Shown here: positions 25,683 to 33,287 of the stretch, piece after piece
Numbering within the stretch: position 1 is the first letter of the stretch
How the letters are laid out: every line of letters begins with the position of its first letter
NCBI GenBank assembly: GCA_009693235.1
Contig: SHXR01000027.1
Span: 1-53,339 of the forward strand
Source of the DNA: Betaproteobacteria bacterium
GTDB taxonomy: Bacteria; Pseudomonadota; Gammaproteobacteria; Burkholderiales; SG8-39
Direction of reading: 5' to 3'
Length of the DNA stretch: 53,339 bases
The notes under the pieces: model-generated
What the model saw: only the letters and a program-made list of their open reading frames with translations
What the model was told of the DNA's origin: nothing
The model's database searches: none
Position numbers and translations under genes: made by a program

Positions 25683-26123
25683 ATGCCAAATCCGCAAGAT
25701 CTGAAAACCATTGGGCTCAAGGCCACGGCACCGCGACTGCGGATCCTTGCGCTCTTCGAGCGTACTCGCGAGCGTCATCTTTCAGCGGAGGACGTCTATC
25801 AGAAGTTGGCGGCCGAAGGGCTTGACCTCGGACTCGCAACGGTCTATCGGGTACTTATGCAATTCGAACAAGCCGGGCTGCTCCGGCGCTTGCGGTTCGA
25901 ATCCGACAAGGCGGTCTTCGAACTGAACGATTCATCCCACCACGATCACATCGTGTGCCTCCAGTGTGGCCGTGTAGAAGAATTCTTCGATGAAGAAATC
26001 GAGCGGCGACAAGAGGCGGTGGCGGCAAGCCGAGGGTTTCGCATCCACGAACATTCGCTTTATCTCTACGCGGATTGCACCAAGAAGGATTGCCCACACA
26101 ATTCTCAAGGAAGCGCCGATTAA
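25683..26123 (+). CDS. fur: Ferric uptake regulator
   Basis: A 146-residue Fur protein, intact and of normal length. The N-terminal winged helix includes KATAPRLRILALFERT and the recognition region LGLATVYRVLMQFEQAGLL; the metal-binding dimerisation half has SSHHDHIVCLQCGRVEEF with the HHDH ligands and a CxxC pair, plus further His/Glu ligands in GFRIHEHSLYLYADC. It represses iron-uptake genes when Fe2+ is bound. The start is ATG 25683. A matching Fur box lies about 315 bases downstream, in front of a decayed iron-transport operon. Its last codons and stop lie within dispersed repeat copy B. Unlike its neighbours on both sides, this gene shows no lesion. Confidence 0.95.
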   Translation: MPNPQDLKTIGLKATAPRLRILALFERTRERHLSAEDVYQKLAAEGLDLGLATVYRVLMQFEQAGLLRRLRFESDKAVFELNDSSHHDHIVCLQCGRVEEFFDEEIERRQEAVAASRGFRIHEHSLYLYADCTKKDCPHNSQGSAD

Positions 26124-26182
26124 GCTATTCCGCGTTATCAGCGTGCTCAAATATTCAGAGAGTTACGAGGGGGCGGGCCCCT
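26109..26182. repeat. Dispersed stem-loop repeat, copy B (overlaps the fur stop codon)
   Basis: Starts GGAAGCGCCGATTAAGCTAT and includes ATCAGCGTG, TTCAGAGAGTTACGAGGGG and GGGCCCCTT, matching 10265-10353 in the same order and orientation with mismatches and small gaps. The left arm CGCCGAT pairs with ATCAGCG on the right (one G-T type mismatch), so the hairpin is kept. The fur stop TAA (26121-26123) lies in its left arm, and the hairpin might terminate or stabilise fur mRNA. Confidence 0.6.
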
Positions 26183-26434
26183 TGTTCCGTGATTCATAAG
26201 TATCACTACTCGCGGTCATGGCGCTGGTGTCGGCGATGCCACGCGTTACATCGACGATCCGGGGCGGCCTCGCGGGTAACGTTCCCAACGTTTGTGTTGG
26301 AGAAGGTCGGTAAGCCCGCTCGCCCCGATCGGAATGGTTTCGGCCCCGGAGGTACGACCGATCTCGGGCCCGTAGAATCCGCTAATTAGTACCGCAACGG
26401 CGAATCTTTCGGCACCGATCGAGCTTGGCTGATA

Positions 26435-26463
26435 TTGCTAATGAGAATCATTCGCATTATATT
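26435..26463 (+). promoter_or_regulatory. Sigma70-type promoter overlapped by a Fur box
   Basis: TTGCTA (26435-26440) and TATATT (26458-26463) are separated by exactly 17 bases. The spacer is a 19-base Fur box, AATGAGAATCATTCGCATT (26440-26458), whose two 9-base arms match in 8 positions as an inverted repeat around a central C and closely follow the Fur consensus. Fe-Fur bound here would block RNA polymerase. The first codon downstream is ATG 26495 of the cupredoxin pseudogene. From fur to this site (26124-26434) nothing else is recognisable beyond repeat copy B. Confidence 0.85.
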
Positions 26464-26494
26464 CGAGCCTCCTTGAACCCGATCAGCCATCGCC

Positions 26495-26845
26495 ATGATC
26501 AAAAACTTCCATTTCCGGCGCTCTCTTTGCGCCGCCATCGTCGGCCTTTCGTTCGGTATCGCGACTGCATCCGGCGGCGCCGAGCACGAAATACTGTTGA
26601 CGATTAAGGACCACCGCTTTTATCCGGCCGACTTGAAGGTGCCAGCCAATCAGAAAATCAAACTAATGATTCACAACCGGGACGCCACCACCGAGGAATT
26701 TGAAAGCCACAAACTCAATCGCGAGAAGCTGATTCCACCAGGCGCCAAGACTCTGATTTACATCGGCCCGCTGAAGCCCGGCCGCTAGAGTTCTGGGGCG
26801 AATTTCATGAGCGCACTGCGGGGGGTTGTCGTCATCGCCGAGTAG
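26495..26845 (+). pseudogene. Periplasmic cupredoxin-domain protein of an iron-uptake operon, frameshifted near its 3' end
   Basis: Reads from ATG 26495 through a signal peptide (FRRSLCAAIVGLSFGIATAS) and a cupredoxin-like core (EILLTIKDHRFYPADLKVPA, MIHNRDATTEEFESHKLNRE) to IYIGPLKPGR, then TAG at 26786-26788. Just beyond, a shifted frame supplies the expected continuation EFWGEFHERTA and a third supplies GVVVIAE and TAG at 26843-26845. So about the last 17 residues are lost by two one-base deletions, one creating the TAG and one in a six-G run. This protein type accompanies FTR1 permeases (FtrB/EfeO-cupredoxin-like) in ferrous iron import. It is the first gene after the Fur-box promoter. 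Confidence 0.78.
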
Positions 26846-26877
26846 CCGTCCAACGTACCACTGAAGGGCCTCCATCC

Positions 26878-27707
26878 ATGTTTGCTACTGCATTGATCGT
26901 CTTCCGCGAATCGCTTGAAGCGGCGCTTTTCATCGGTATCGTCGCCGCGGCTGGAATGCTAGGCGCCGTCGGACTGGCGGCGATGGCCGAGTAAGTGGGC
27001 GCCTGGGGCAATGGCATCGGCCAAGACCTCGTCAATGTGGGGATCTTGTTCGTGGCACTGTTGATGCTGGCTTGGCATTGCATCTGGATATCGACGCATG
27101 GTCACGGCATCGCGCGAGAGGCACGCAAGTTCGGGGCTGCGGTGCGGGTCGGTGACCGCGCGCCCTTTGCACTCATGATCGCGGTGGCGCTGGCCGTACT
27201 GCGCGAGGGGGCCGAAACAGTCATGTTCGTCGCCGGCTCGGCCACCGGTGCCGGCACAAGTGCCCAAGCGCTGAGCCTTGGCGTAGTGCTCGGTTTGGCT
27301 GCGGGTTCGCTTCTTGGCACACTAATTTATGTCGGCCTCGCACGCATTCGCCCGGAGCGACTGTTTGCCGTGACCAATATGTTGATCATGCTGCTTGCCG
27401 CATCAATCGCCAGCCAGCTTGCGTGGCTTCTTTTGCAAGCGGGTCTGGTCGACCTTTGGTCAGAATCAGTTTGGGACAGCTCGGGCTTACTCACCAACGA
27501 TTCACCGATCGGCGCGGTGCTACACGCTGTGATGGGCTACGACGCGCCCCCGCGGGCCTGCAGGTCGCCTTTTACGTTGCCGCTTTGATGCTGATCACCT
27601 GGGCCACTCGCTGGGTGGGCTATCGCCGCGACCGTCGAATACCGCAGTGCGAACTTGAGACCATTTCTGCCAACCAGATCCAGAGGTCGCCATGCAACAC
27701 GCGATGA
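26878..27707 (+). pseudogene. FTR1-family iron permease, with nonsense codon, internal deletion and frameshift
   Basis: Begins MFATALIVFRESLEAALFIG at ATG 26878, with the first Arg-Glu-x-x-Glu iron motif. After GIVAAAGM the sequence jumps directly to LGAVGLAAMAE, so the loop and part of helix 2 seem deleted. Codon 39 is TAA (26992-26994). The same frame continues VGAWGNGIGQDLVNVGILFV, with the second motif LREGAETVMFVAG and several membrane helices. In the C-run near 27547 the homologous frame shifts to GLQVAFYVAALMLITWATRW and ends around 27707. FTR1 proteins are seven-helix high-affinity iron permeases; this copy cannot be functional. It lies 32 bases after the cupredoxin remnant, under the same Fur-controlled promoter. 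Confidence 0.85.
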
Positions 27708-28434
27708 CGATTAGGACGTTGGCCGTCCTCGCTTTCTTGATTCACTGCGGGCCTGTTCATGCTGCGCCCAACGATTATGTCCGCATGCCGAACGTCGAAT
27801 ACGGTGAGAAGGAAATCGACTTCAAGTGGGGCGCCGCCAAAGCCCGCGACGGTAGCAGCGCTACCGCTACCGCCTTGGGTCTGGGCTGGGGCGCCACACC
27901 CTGGTGGTTCACCGAGGTGTACGGAAAGTGGCGTCGCGACCCGATTGAAGGCCGGCGCTTCGATGCCTGGGAATGGGAGAACCGCTTCCAGCTCACGGAA
28001 ACCGGCCGCTATCCGGTCGATGTCGGACTGTTACTCGAAATCGAACGCCCGCGCGCGCGGGCCGAAGGTTACGAACTAACCTTTGGACCGTTGCTGCAGT
28101 GGGAATGGGGTGCCGTGCAGGGCAACCTGAACTTGCTATGGCAAAAACATGTGCGTGCCGACGAAACGTCCGACACCGAACAGCATTATCAATGGCAATT
28201 GAAATGGCGCGCCACACGAACCTTGGAATGGGGAGCGCAGGGCTTCGGCAACCTCGGCCGCTGGGACCATTAGACACCGGCCGCGCAGCAGGAGCACCGC
28301 CTCGGACCGGCGTTGTTCGGGAAAATAAAGACGAGTGCGCGGCAGGCCTTGAAGTACAACGTGGCATTGCTGTTTGGTACCAACGAAGTGAGCGGGCGCG
28401 CGACGTTGCGTGTGCAAATCGAATACGAGTTCTG
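27692..28434 (+). pseudogene. Outer-membrane/periplasmic beta-strand protein of the iron operon, interrupted by an amber codon
   Basis: Reads from ATG 27692 (or 27704) with signal peptide TIRTLAVLAFLIHCGPVHAA and then alternating aromatic strands (DFKWGAAKARD, TPWWFTEVYGKWRR, FGPLLQWEWGAVQGNLNLLW, HYQWQLKWRATRTLEWGAQG) typical of an outer-membrane beta-barrel. TAG at 28271-28273 interrupts; the same frame continues with EHRLGPALFGKIKTSARQAL and ends in IEYEF, an aromatic C-terminal residue typical of barrels, at TGA 28432-28434. A single substitution therefore removes about 53 residues. It overlaps the end of the FTR1 remnant. No specific family name is recognised; the position suggests a porin-like partner of iron import. 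Confidence 0.68.
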
Positions 28435-28681
28435 AAACGCGCGTTAATAGAAGAGGCATAGACCTTCGCCCTGGCTTCGCGGTGTCAAAAGAGGGGTAAG
28501 CGATTCCAACAGGAAGGTCGGTTAGCGTCCAATGGCATTGGGCTCGTCTGCGCATTAACGTCGGTGAGACGCTTTCGGCTATCCTGCGCGGCACATAGCG
28601 CGGGTCGGAACCGCGTCAACCCGCTACGCGCCGGCGGCTGCACCCCGGCATGGCGTCCTCTCCCATCTATAGGAGTTTCCC

Positions 28682-29658
28682 TTGATTCGTCGCCTCCTTG
28701 CATCGATTGCCGTCGCGGCCGCGAGCCTCGTCACCCTCAACACTGCCAGCGCGCAGGCTTGGCCAATGAAACCCGTTCGACTGATTGTCCCGTATCCGGC
28801 CGGTGGCCCGATCGATGTCATGGCCCGCGCACTTGGCCAGCGCCTCACCGAGGTGTGGGGCCAGACGGTGCTGGTCGAGAATCGCTCCGGTGCGAACGAA
28901 GTGATCGCCGCCGAACACGTCGCGCGCTCCCCTGCGGACGGCTACACGCTGTACCTCGCTTCCGAGGCCCCCTATGCGCTGAATCAATTCCTGTTCGCCA
29001 AGCTGCCGTATGACCCGGTAAAGGATCTCGCGCCGATCATGCGCGTCGCCACCGCAAATATGGCGCTTGCGGTCGGCAACCATCATCCGGCCACCAACCT
29101 TGCGGACTTCCTCGAGTCTGCGCGCAAGAACCCGGGCAAGGTGAGCTACGGCTCCGGTGGCATCGGCGGCGCGCAGCACCTTTCGGCGGCATGGCTCTGA
29201 AGCATCGCGAACGTCAACCTGAACCATGTGCCCTACAAGGGCCTCGCGCCCGCGCTGCAAGACATCATGGGCGGGCAGATCGACGGGGTGTTCGGCGCGC
29301 TGTCGGTGATCGGACCGCTCGCCACCGCTGGAAAGGTGAAGGTGATGGGTGTGTCCGGCGGCGCCCGCGCACGTCTCTTGCCCAACGTACCCACCTTCGC
29401 CGAACTGGGCTTCAAGGACTACGAAGCGAATTTCTATATGGGCCTTTCCGCAACCGGTGGTACGCCCGCGGCGGTGATCGACAAGATCTCGAAGGATGCG
29501 CGCCCGATCGTGCTCTCGGCCGATTTTCGCGAACGGAACATGAACCGCTTCGCGTTCGAGTCGGGGGGGCGATACGCCGGCCGAGTTCGCTGCTTTTGGT
29601 GAAGGACCGCGAACGGCAGGCGCGGTTGGTGAAGATTTCTGGCGCGAAACTCGATTGA
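28682..29658 (+). pseudogene. Bug/TctC-type binding protein, broken by an opal codon and 3' frameshifts
   Basis: Starts at TTG 28682 with AGGAG at 28671-28675. It has a signal peptide (AAASLVTLNTASAQA), WPMKPVRLIVPYPAGGPIDV, VENRSGANEVI and SPADGYTLY. TGA at 29198-29200 interrupts; the same frame continues SIANVNLNHVPYKGLAPAL to FAFESGG. At the seven-G run 29563-29569 and again near 29594-29599 the homologous frame moves (DTPAEFAAF, then VKDRERQARLVKISGAKLD) to TGA 29656-29658. With three lesions the gene is dead. The 247 bases before it, from 28435, contain no recognisable feature. Confidence 0.85.
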
Positions 29659-29738
29659 AGGGCCAGATTTGGGCAACGCTCAAGGTGGGCGCGGGGCTGC
29701 ACATTATTAAGAGGACAACTCAGGGGGCTCGATGAATA

Positions 29739-29972
29739 TTAAGCGGCCTCCGCGTGGAGCCTGACCCCCAGCGCCCGCGCGACCTTTAGAACCGTAGCGA
29801 AGCTGGGATTGCCGCCCGCGCTCAAGGCCTTGTACAAACTTTCTCGGCTCAACCCGGCATTGCGCGCGACTTGGGCCATGCCCTTCTCACGAGCAATATC
29901 TCCTAGAGCGCGAGCGATGCCCGCGATGTCGTCCGGGGCCTCCGCAAGCCAAGCGTCGAGGTAGGCAGCCAT
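29739..29972 (-). CDS. Putative addiction-module antidote protein (HTH, TIGR02684-like), possibly N-terminally short
   Basis: A 77-residue protein with a helix-turn-helix: LGDIAREKGMAQVARNAGLSRE followed by SLYKALSAGGNPSFATVLKVARALGVRLHAEA. This matches the antidote of RelE/HigB-like type II toxin-antitoxin systems. Relatives usually carry about 20 more N-terminal residues (an xxYLDSPEAM-type segment) that are not encoded here before ATG 29972. In such modules the toxin gene normally lies immediately upstream, but 29973-30095 encodes nothing similar and yajQ follows. It therefore looks like an orphan or remnant antidote. It could still bind DNA. Confidence 0.75.
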   Translation of the reverse strand: MAAYLDAWLAEAPDDIAGIARALGDIAREKGMAQVARNAGLSRESLYKALSAGGNPSFATVLKVARALGVRLHAEAA

Positions 29973-30095
29973 AGTGCCATTAGGGACGCTTCCATTTTAT
30001 TTCCCAGAATATCGTGGTCTGTCCCTATTTACTCCAATAAATCTATCTCGGGGGGCGTTGCCTAAGAAATCTCGCCGCCTTGGTTCCCCGCTTCG

Positions 30096-30578
30096 CTAAT
30101 CCCTAAAATTCCCAAACTGCACCGGTATCTCCGTCACCTCTTTCCGGACATGCTGGATCGCTGTTTGCAGGTCGTCTTTCTTCGTGCCTGCCACGCGCAC
30201 TGCATTGCCTTGAATGGTTGCAGTCACTTTTAGTTTCGCGTCTTTGATCGACTTCACGATCTTTTTCGCCATATCGGATTTGATGCCATCTTTCACTTTG
30301 ATCGTCTGCTTCACTTTGCTGCCGGCCTTCTCGATCGGCTCGTGTTCGAACGCGCGCACATCGACGTTCCGTTTGGTGCACTTGTTGATGAAAATTTCCA
30401 TCATCTGCTTCACCTTGAAGTCGTCGTCGGCGTGCAAGATGATCTGCGCTTCGCTTTCTTCGATGCGGGCGTTTGAGCCTTTGAAGTCAAAGCGGTTGGT
30501 AATTTCTTTGTTGGATTGATCGACCGCATTGTGCAGCTCGACCTTGTTCACTTCGGAGGTGATATCGAACGAGGGCAT
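30096..30578 (-). CDS. yajQ: YajQ family nucleotide-binding protein
   Basis: A 160-residue UPF0234/YajQ protein. It begins MPSFDITSEVNKVELHNAVDQ and contains NRFDFKGSNARIEE, ILHADDDFKVKQMMEIF and the terminal HVRKEVTEIPVQFGNFRD. Two ferredoxin-like domains bind nucleotides; some members bind cyclic di-GMP and affect transcription in pathogens. ATG 30578 is chosen because every family member starts there; the in-frame extension to 30644 overlaps the neighbouring MFS gene and has no similarity. Intact, in contrast to the flanking genes. Confidence 0.93.
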   Translation of the reverse strand: MPSFDITSEVNKVELHNAVDQSNKEITNRFDFKGSNARIEESEAQIILHADDDFKVKQMMEIFINKCTKRNVDVRAFEHEPIEKAGSKVKQTIKVKDGIKSDMAKKIVKSIKDAKLKVTATIQGNAVRVAGTKKDDLQTAIQHVRKEVTEIPVQFGNFRD

Positions 30579-30612
30579 GATGGCTTGGTCGCTAGGTGAG
30601 AAGGGGAGTCGA

Positions 30613-31821
30613 TTATAACGGAGGGGTATCCCGTGTCTTCGCACGATCGATCGGCCAGACGAGAATCAGGACGCCCGCCAAGGTGCACAATGCGCTGACA
30701 ACAAAGGCGGCTGCGAAGCTGGTGCCGGCGGCGATGGGGCCTAGTACCAGTCCGGTCCCCGAAATCGCGAAGGTGGCCCCGGTGATCCGCCCGACTTCCC
30801 CGGGTGGTGCAAGGCGTGCGATTTCGGCGAGGAACACGCCATTCCAACCGCTCACTGTCACGCCGACGATGAAGCTTGCCGCCATCAGAGCGACCATCGG
30901 AACCTTGACGCCCAAGCCTCCCAGCACCGCCAAGCCGATGGTCATGATGACGCCAAGGCCCATCAGCAATACGTGCGGCGGCATGTAGCGGCCGGAAACG
31001 ACGCCCCAGATGATGCGTCCGATCAATCCGCCGAATTGGCCGATGGCGAGCACTGAGCCTGCAACGGCCAGCGACAGTCCACGTTCATCGACCAGAAAGC
31101 TCACCAGGAAAGCGTTGAAGCAGACCTGCGCACTGACAAAGGCCAGCGCCGACAAGGTCATGCGGCGCAATCGCGTATCGCGCCACGCTGCAACGACGGC
31201 TTGCTACATTGAGCCCGCGAGGCGCGCCGATGTCGTTGCAGACGCGGTGTCGAAGCGGGTGCGGGCAAGTTGCAGGGCGAACGCCCCGACCAACAGCGTG
31301 ACCGCGACGCCCCACATTGCCCAGCGCCAACCGATCTGCGCCAATAGGAATGGGAACAGCACGCCGCTCAGGATGCCGCCGAACTGAACGCCGGTCTGCT
31401 TGAGCGAAAAAACCAGCGGCTGGTCTTTGAGTGGTGACAGACGCGCCAGCAATTGCGAACTGGCAGGTGTTTCGATGCCATGCGCCAAGCCGATGAGGAT
31501 GGCAGACAGAGCCAATGATGAGAGCGTGCCGCTGCCACCAAAGACCAAGCCAAGCCCGCACAGCACGAGGCATATTTGCGAGACGCCGATTGCACCGAAA
31601 CGATTGATAACCTTGCCGGCGGCAAACGAGGTGATGAGCGAGGCGATCCAATGAATCGCTGAAAACGTGCCGACCCAGGTGGTGTCCACCGCGAGATCAG
31701 CCGCGATGGCCGGTGCCAGCACCGGAACGCTGAACGGGCTCGCCGCACATGTCATCATCACCGCGTTGAGCACCAACGCGGCGAGCAGTGCCTCGCGCAA
31801 GTTAGCGGCTGGCGGCGTCAA
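30613..31821 (-). pseudogene. MFS transporter interrupted by an in-frame amber codon
   Basis: One continuous frame of about 402 codons from TTG 31821 to 30613, broken by TAG at 31204-31206. The first 205 residues hold six membrane helices (FSAIHWIASLITSFAAGKVI; LVFSLKQTGVQFGGILSGVL); the stop lies in the central cytoplasmic loop (ARLAGSM, TAG, QAVVAAWRD), and the second half begins LRRMTLSALAFVSAQVCFNA with six more helices. The two halves are in the same frame with no indel, so one substitution explains the break. Its start lies inside the last codons of the upstream BMP lipoprotein gene, so the two were translationally coupled. The substrate is unknown; a purine or ureide would fit the neighbours. 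Confidence 0.82.
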
Positions 31822-32830
31822 GCTTGCGATCGCGTTCGGTCCTTGGAATTTGAATGCGGCCGGCGGCGAGCTGTCCGGCGAGATCGTCGATGGTCGCTAA
31901 CACGTTGGCCGGTGCATTCGCGGCGGTGACCAAGCGCACCATTTCCGGATAACGCAGTCCGTAGTAACGGATCAGATCGCCACGCCAAATCGAATCTTGC
32001 ATGTCCTGCCCGAGCCGCATGATCGCAGCGCCGGTGTCGGCGACGGCACTAGCAACGAAGAACGATGGATGGGTGGCGACCCAATCGCGTCCCTGGCCGA
32101 TCAGACGTACGGAGTGTCCGCGCACTGCTTCGACGACGGTGGTGGTCGAGCCGGTGACGAACAGATGATCGGCGCCGGTGCCAATCTGTGCTATCGCCGC
32201 TCGGCCGATCGCGTCCGTATCCAGGGCTGCGGGCATCGCTGCATCGAGCACGTGGATTCTGGCATTCGTCGTCCTTGCACCAGCGGTGAATGCGGTGTGC
32301 AACGCGATGGCATCGTCGCGATCCTTGGTCGAGACATGACCGAGGACGCCTGATTTTGAAAGCATCGCCGCCGCGCCACCCGCCAGCCATGCAGACTGCT
32401 CATCGCGCACCCGGTAGATCGCCAGATTCGGACGCAGCCGGTCGCCTTGGATCTGGGTAAAGCGCTTACGTGGAAATTCCCAGGCGGCACGTTGCACCGC
32501 TTCGCTTGCTGCGCCGCCATGCACGACGATCATGGTCGCCGGGGATGTTGCCAGTTCACGTAATGCATCGAGCACCGCCGTTCGATCAGAACCAACGCCA
32601 TCGAGCATGCGAACGGGAATGCCGAGCTCGCGCGACATACGCTGTAAGCCAAGAGAGCCCTGTTCATCAAAGTCGCCATCCTTGATGCGACCGAGAAACA
32701 GGGCAGCGATGGGTCCCCGTTCCGGGCCGGCAAAGCTTCCCTGGCAGGCTGCGACGAGCGGACTTGCGGCGAAGGCAGTGAGCAGGCGACGGCGTTGCAT
32801 GGACGGCAGCGTCTTCGAGGTGTCGGTCAT
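31802..32830 (-). CDS. BMP-family (PnrA/Med-like) substrate-binding lipoprotein
   Basis: A 342-residue basic membrane protein family binding protein. After ATG 32830 there is a lipoprotein signal RRRLLTAFAASPLVAAC with lipobox VAAC (Cys near residue 29). The mature part has ALFLGRIKDGDFDEQGSLGL, VVHGGAASEAVQRAAWEFP, DEQSAWLAGGAAAMLSKSG and GHVSTKDRDDA, typical of BMP proteins that bind nucleosides or purines for ABC importers. The start is uncertain (ATG 32800 also possible). It lies 13 bases after uraH and overlaps the broken MFS gene. No BMP-associated ATPase or permease genes are in the window, so it either serves a distant importer or has another role. Confidence 0.85.
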   Translation of the reverse strand: MTDTSKTLPSMQRRRLLTAFAASPLVAACQGSFAGPERGPIAALFLGRIKDGDFDEQGSLGLQRMSRELGIPVRMLDGVGSDRTAVLDALRELATSPATMIVVHGGAASEAVQRAAWEFPRKRFTQIQGDRLRPNLAIYRVRDEQSAWLAGGAAAMLSKSGVLGHVSTKDRDDAIALHTAFTAGARTTNARIHVLDAAMPAALDTDAIGRAAIAQIGTGADHLFVTGSTTTVVEAVRGHSVRLIGQGRDWVATHPSFFVASAVADTGAAIMRLGQDMQDSIWRGDLIRYYGLRYPEMVRLVTAANAPANVLATIDDLAGQLAAGRIQIPRTERDRKLDAASR

Positions 32831-32843
32831 CCCGCGCGCCCGC

Positions 32844-33197
32844 TCAACTGCCACGATAGGTCGAATACGACCACGGTGTGCAAAGCAGCGGCACGTGATA
32901 GTGCGCGCCCGGATCATGGATGCCGAAGCGAACCGGGATCTGATCGATGAAGGGCGGCTTGGTCAACACCGTGCCGCGCCGCCGAAAGTAGTCGGCCACA
33001 TGAAACGACAGCTCGAATTCACCTACGCGCATGTCTGTGTCTTGCAATACCGGCCGGTCGGTGCGGCCATCGGCATTGGTATGCAGTGTCTTGACCAATA
33101 CGTACTGTCCGTCGCGTCGCTCGGAAAAATCGATGCGCATACCGGCGGCCGGCTGACCGTTCGCAGTATCGAGCACATGCGTGGAGAGGTGTCCCAT
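32844..33197 (-). CDS. uraH: 5-hydroxyisourate hydrolase (transthyretin-like)
   Basis: A 117-residue HIUase that hydrolyses 5-hydroxyisourate, the product of urate oxidation, to OHCU. Diagnostic features are the N-terminal LSTHVLDTANGQPA (catalytic His), ERRDGQYVLV, PVRFGIHDPGAHYHVPLLC and the invariant C-terminal YRGS tetrapeptide. It has no signal peptide. It heads a minus-strand unit with the BMP lipoprotein and MFS gene and diverges from allC, 90 bases away. No urate oxidase or OHCU decarboxylase gene is in the window. Confidence 0.95.
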   Translation of the reverse strand: MGHLSTHVLDTANGQPAAGMRIDFSERRDGQYVLVKTLHTNADGRTDRPVLQDTDMRVGEFELSFHVADYFRRRGTVLTKPPFIDQIPVRFGIHDPGAHYHVPLLCTPWSYSTYRGS

Positions 33198-33250
33198 GGT
33201 GAATTCGTTCCAGCGTTGAAGTGCGCGTCGTCCCCATTGTACGGCACGCT

Positions 33251-33256
33251 TATAAT
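33251..33256 (+). promoter_or_regulatory. Candidate -10 element for allC
   Basis: A perfect TATAAT lies 31 bases before the allC start, which would place transcription initiation near 33263. No good -35 hexamer is found at 16-18 bases upstream (TCGTCC at the 17-base position), so an activator may be needed or the match may be chance. It lies in the 90-base gap shared with the divergent uraH gene. Confidence 0.4.
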
Positions 33257-33287
33257 CGTTTTGCCATTGCCTCCTGGGAAACTATCG

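Noticed and set aside
24340..29658. Programmed frameshifting as a general explanation for the split genes
   Set aside because: The lesions differ in type and direction, several genes carry three each, and FTR1 also has a nonsense codon and a deletion. No consistent slippery heptamer with a downstream structure was seen.
8303..31206. TAG recoded as a sense codon in this organism
   Set aside because: Several intact genes end with TAG (the molybdenum hydroxylase at 2316, the SucD-like gene at 5155, thyA, the TPR gene), and reading through SucD's TAG would fuse it to the dehydrogenase. The residues expected at the interrupting TAGs also seem to differ.
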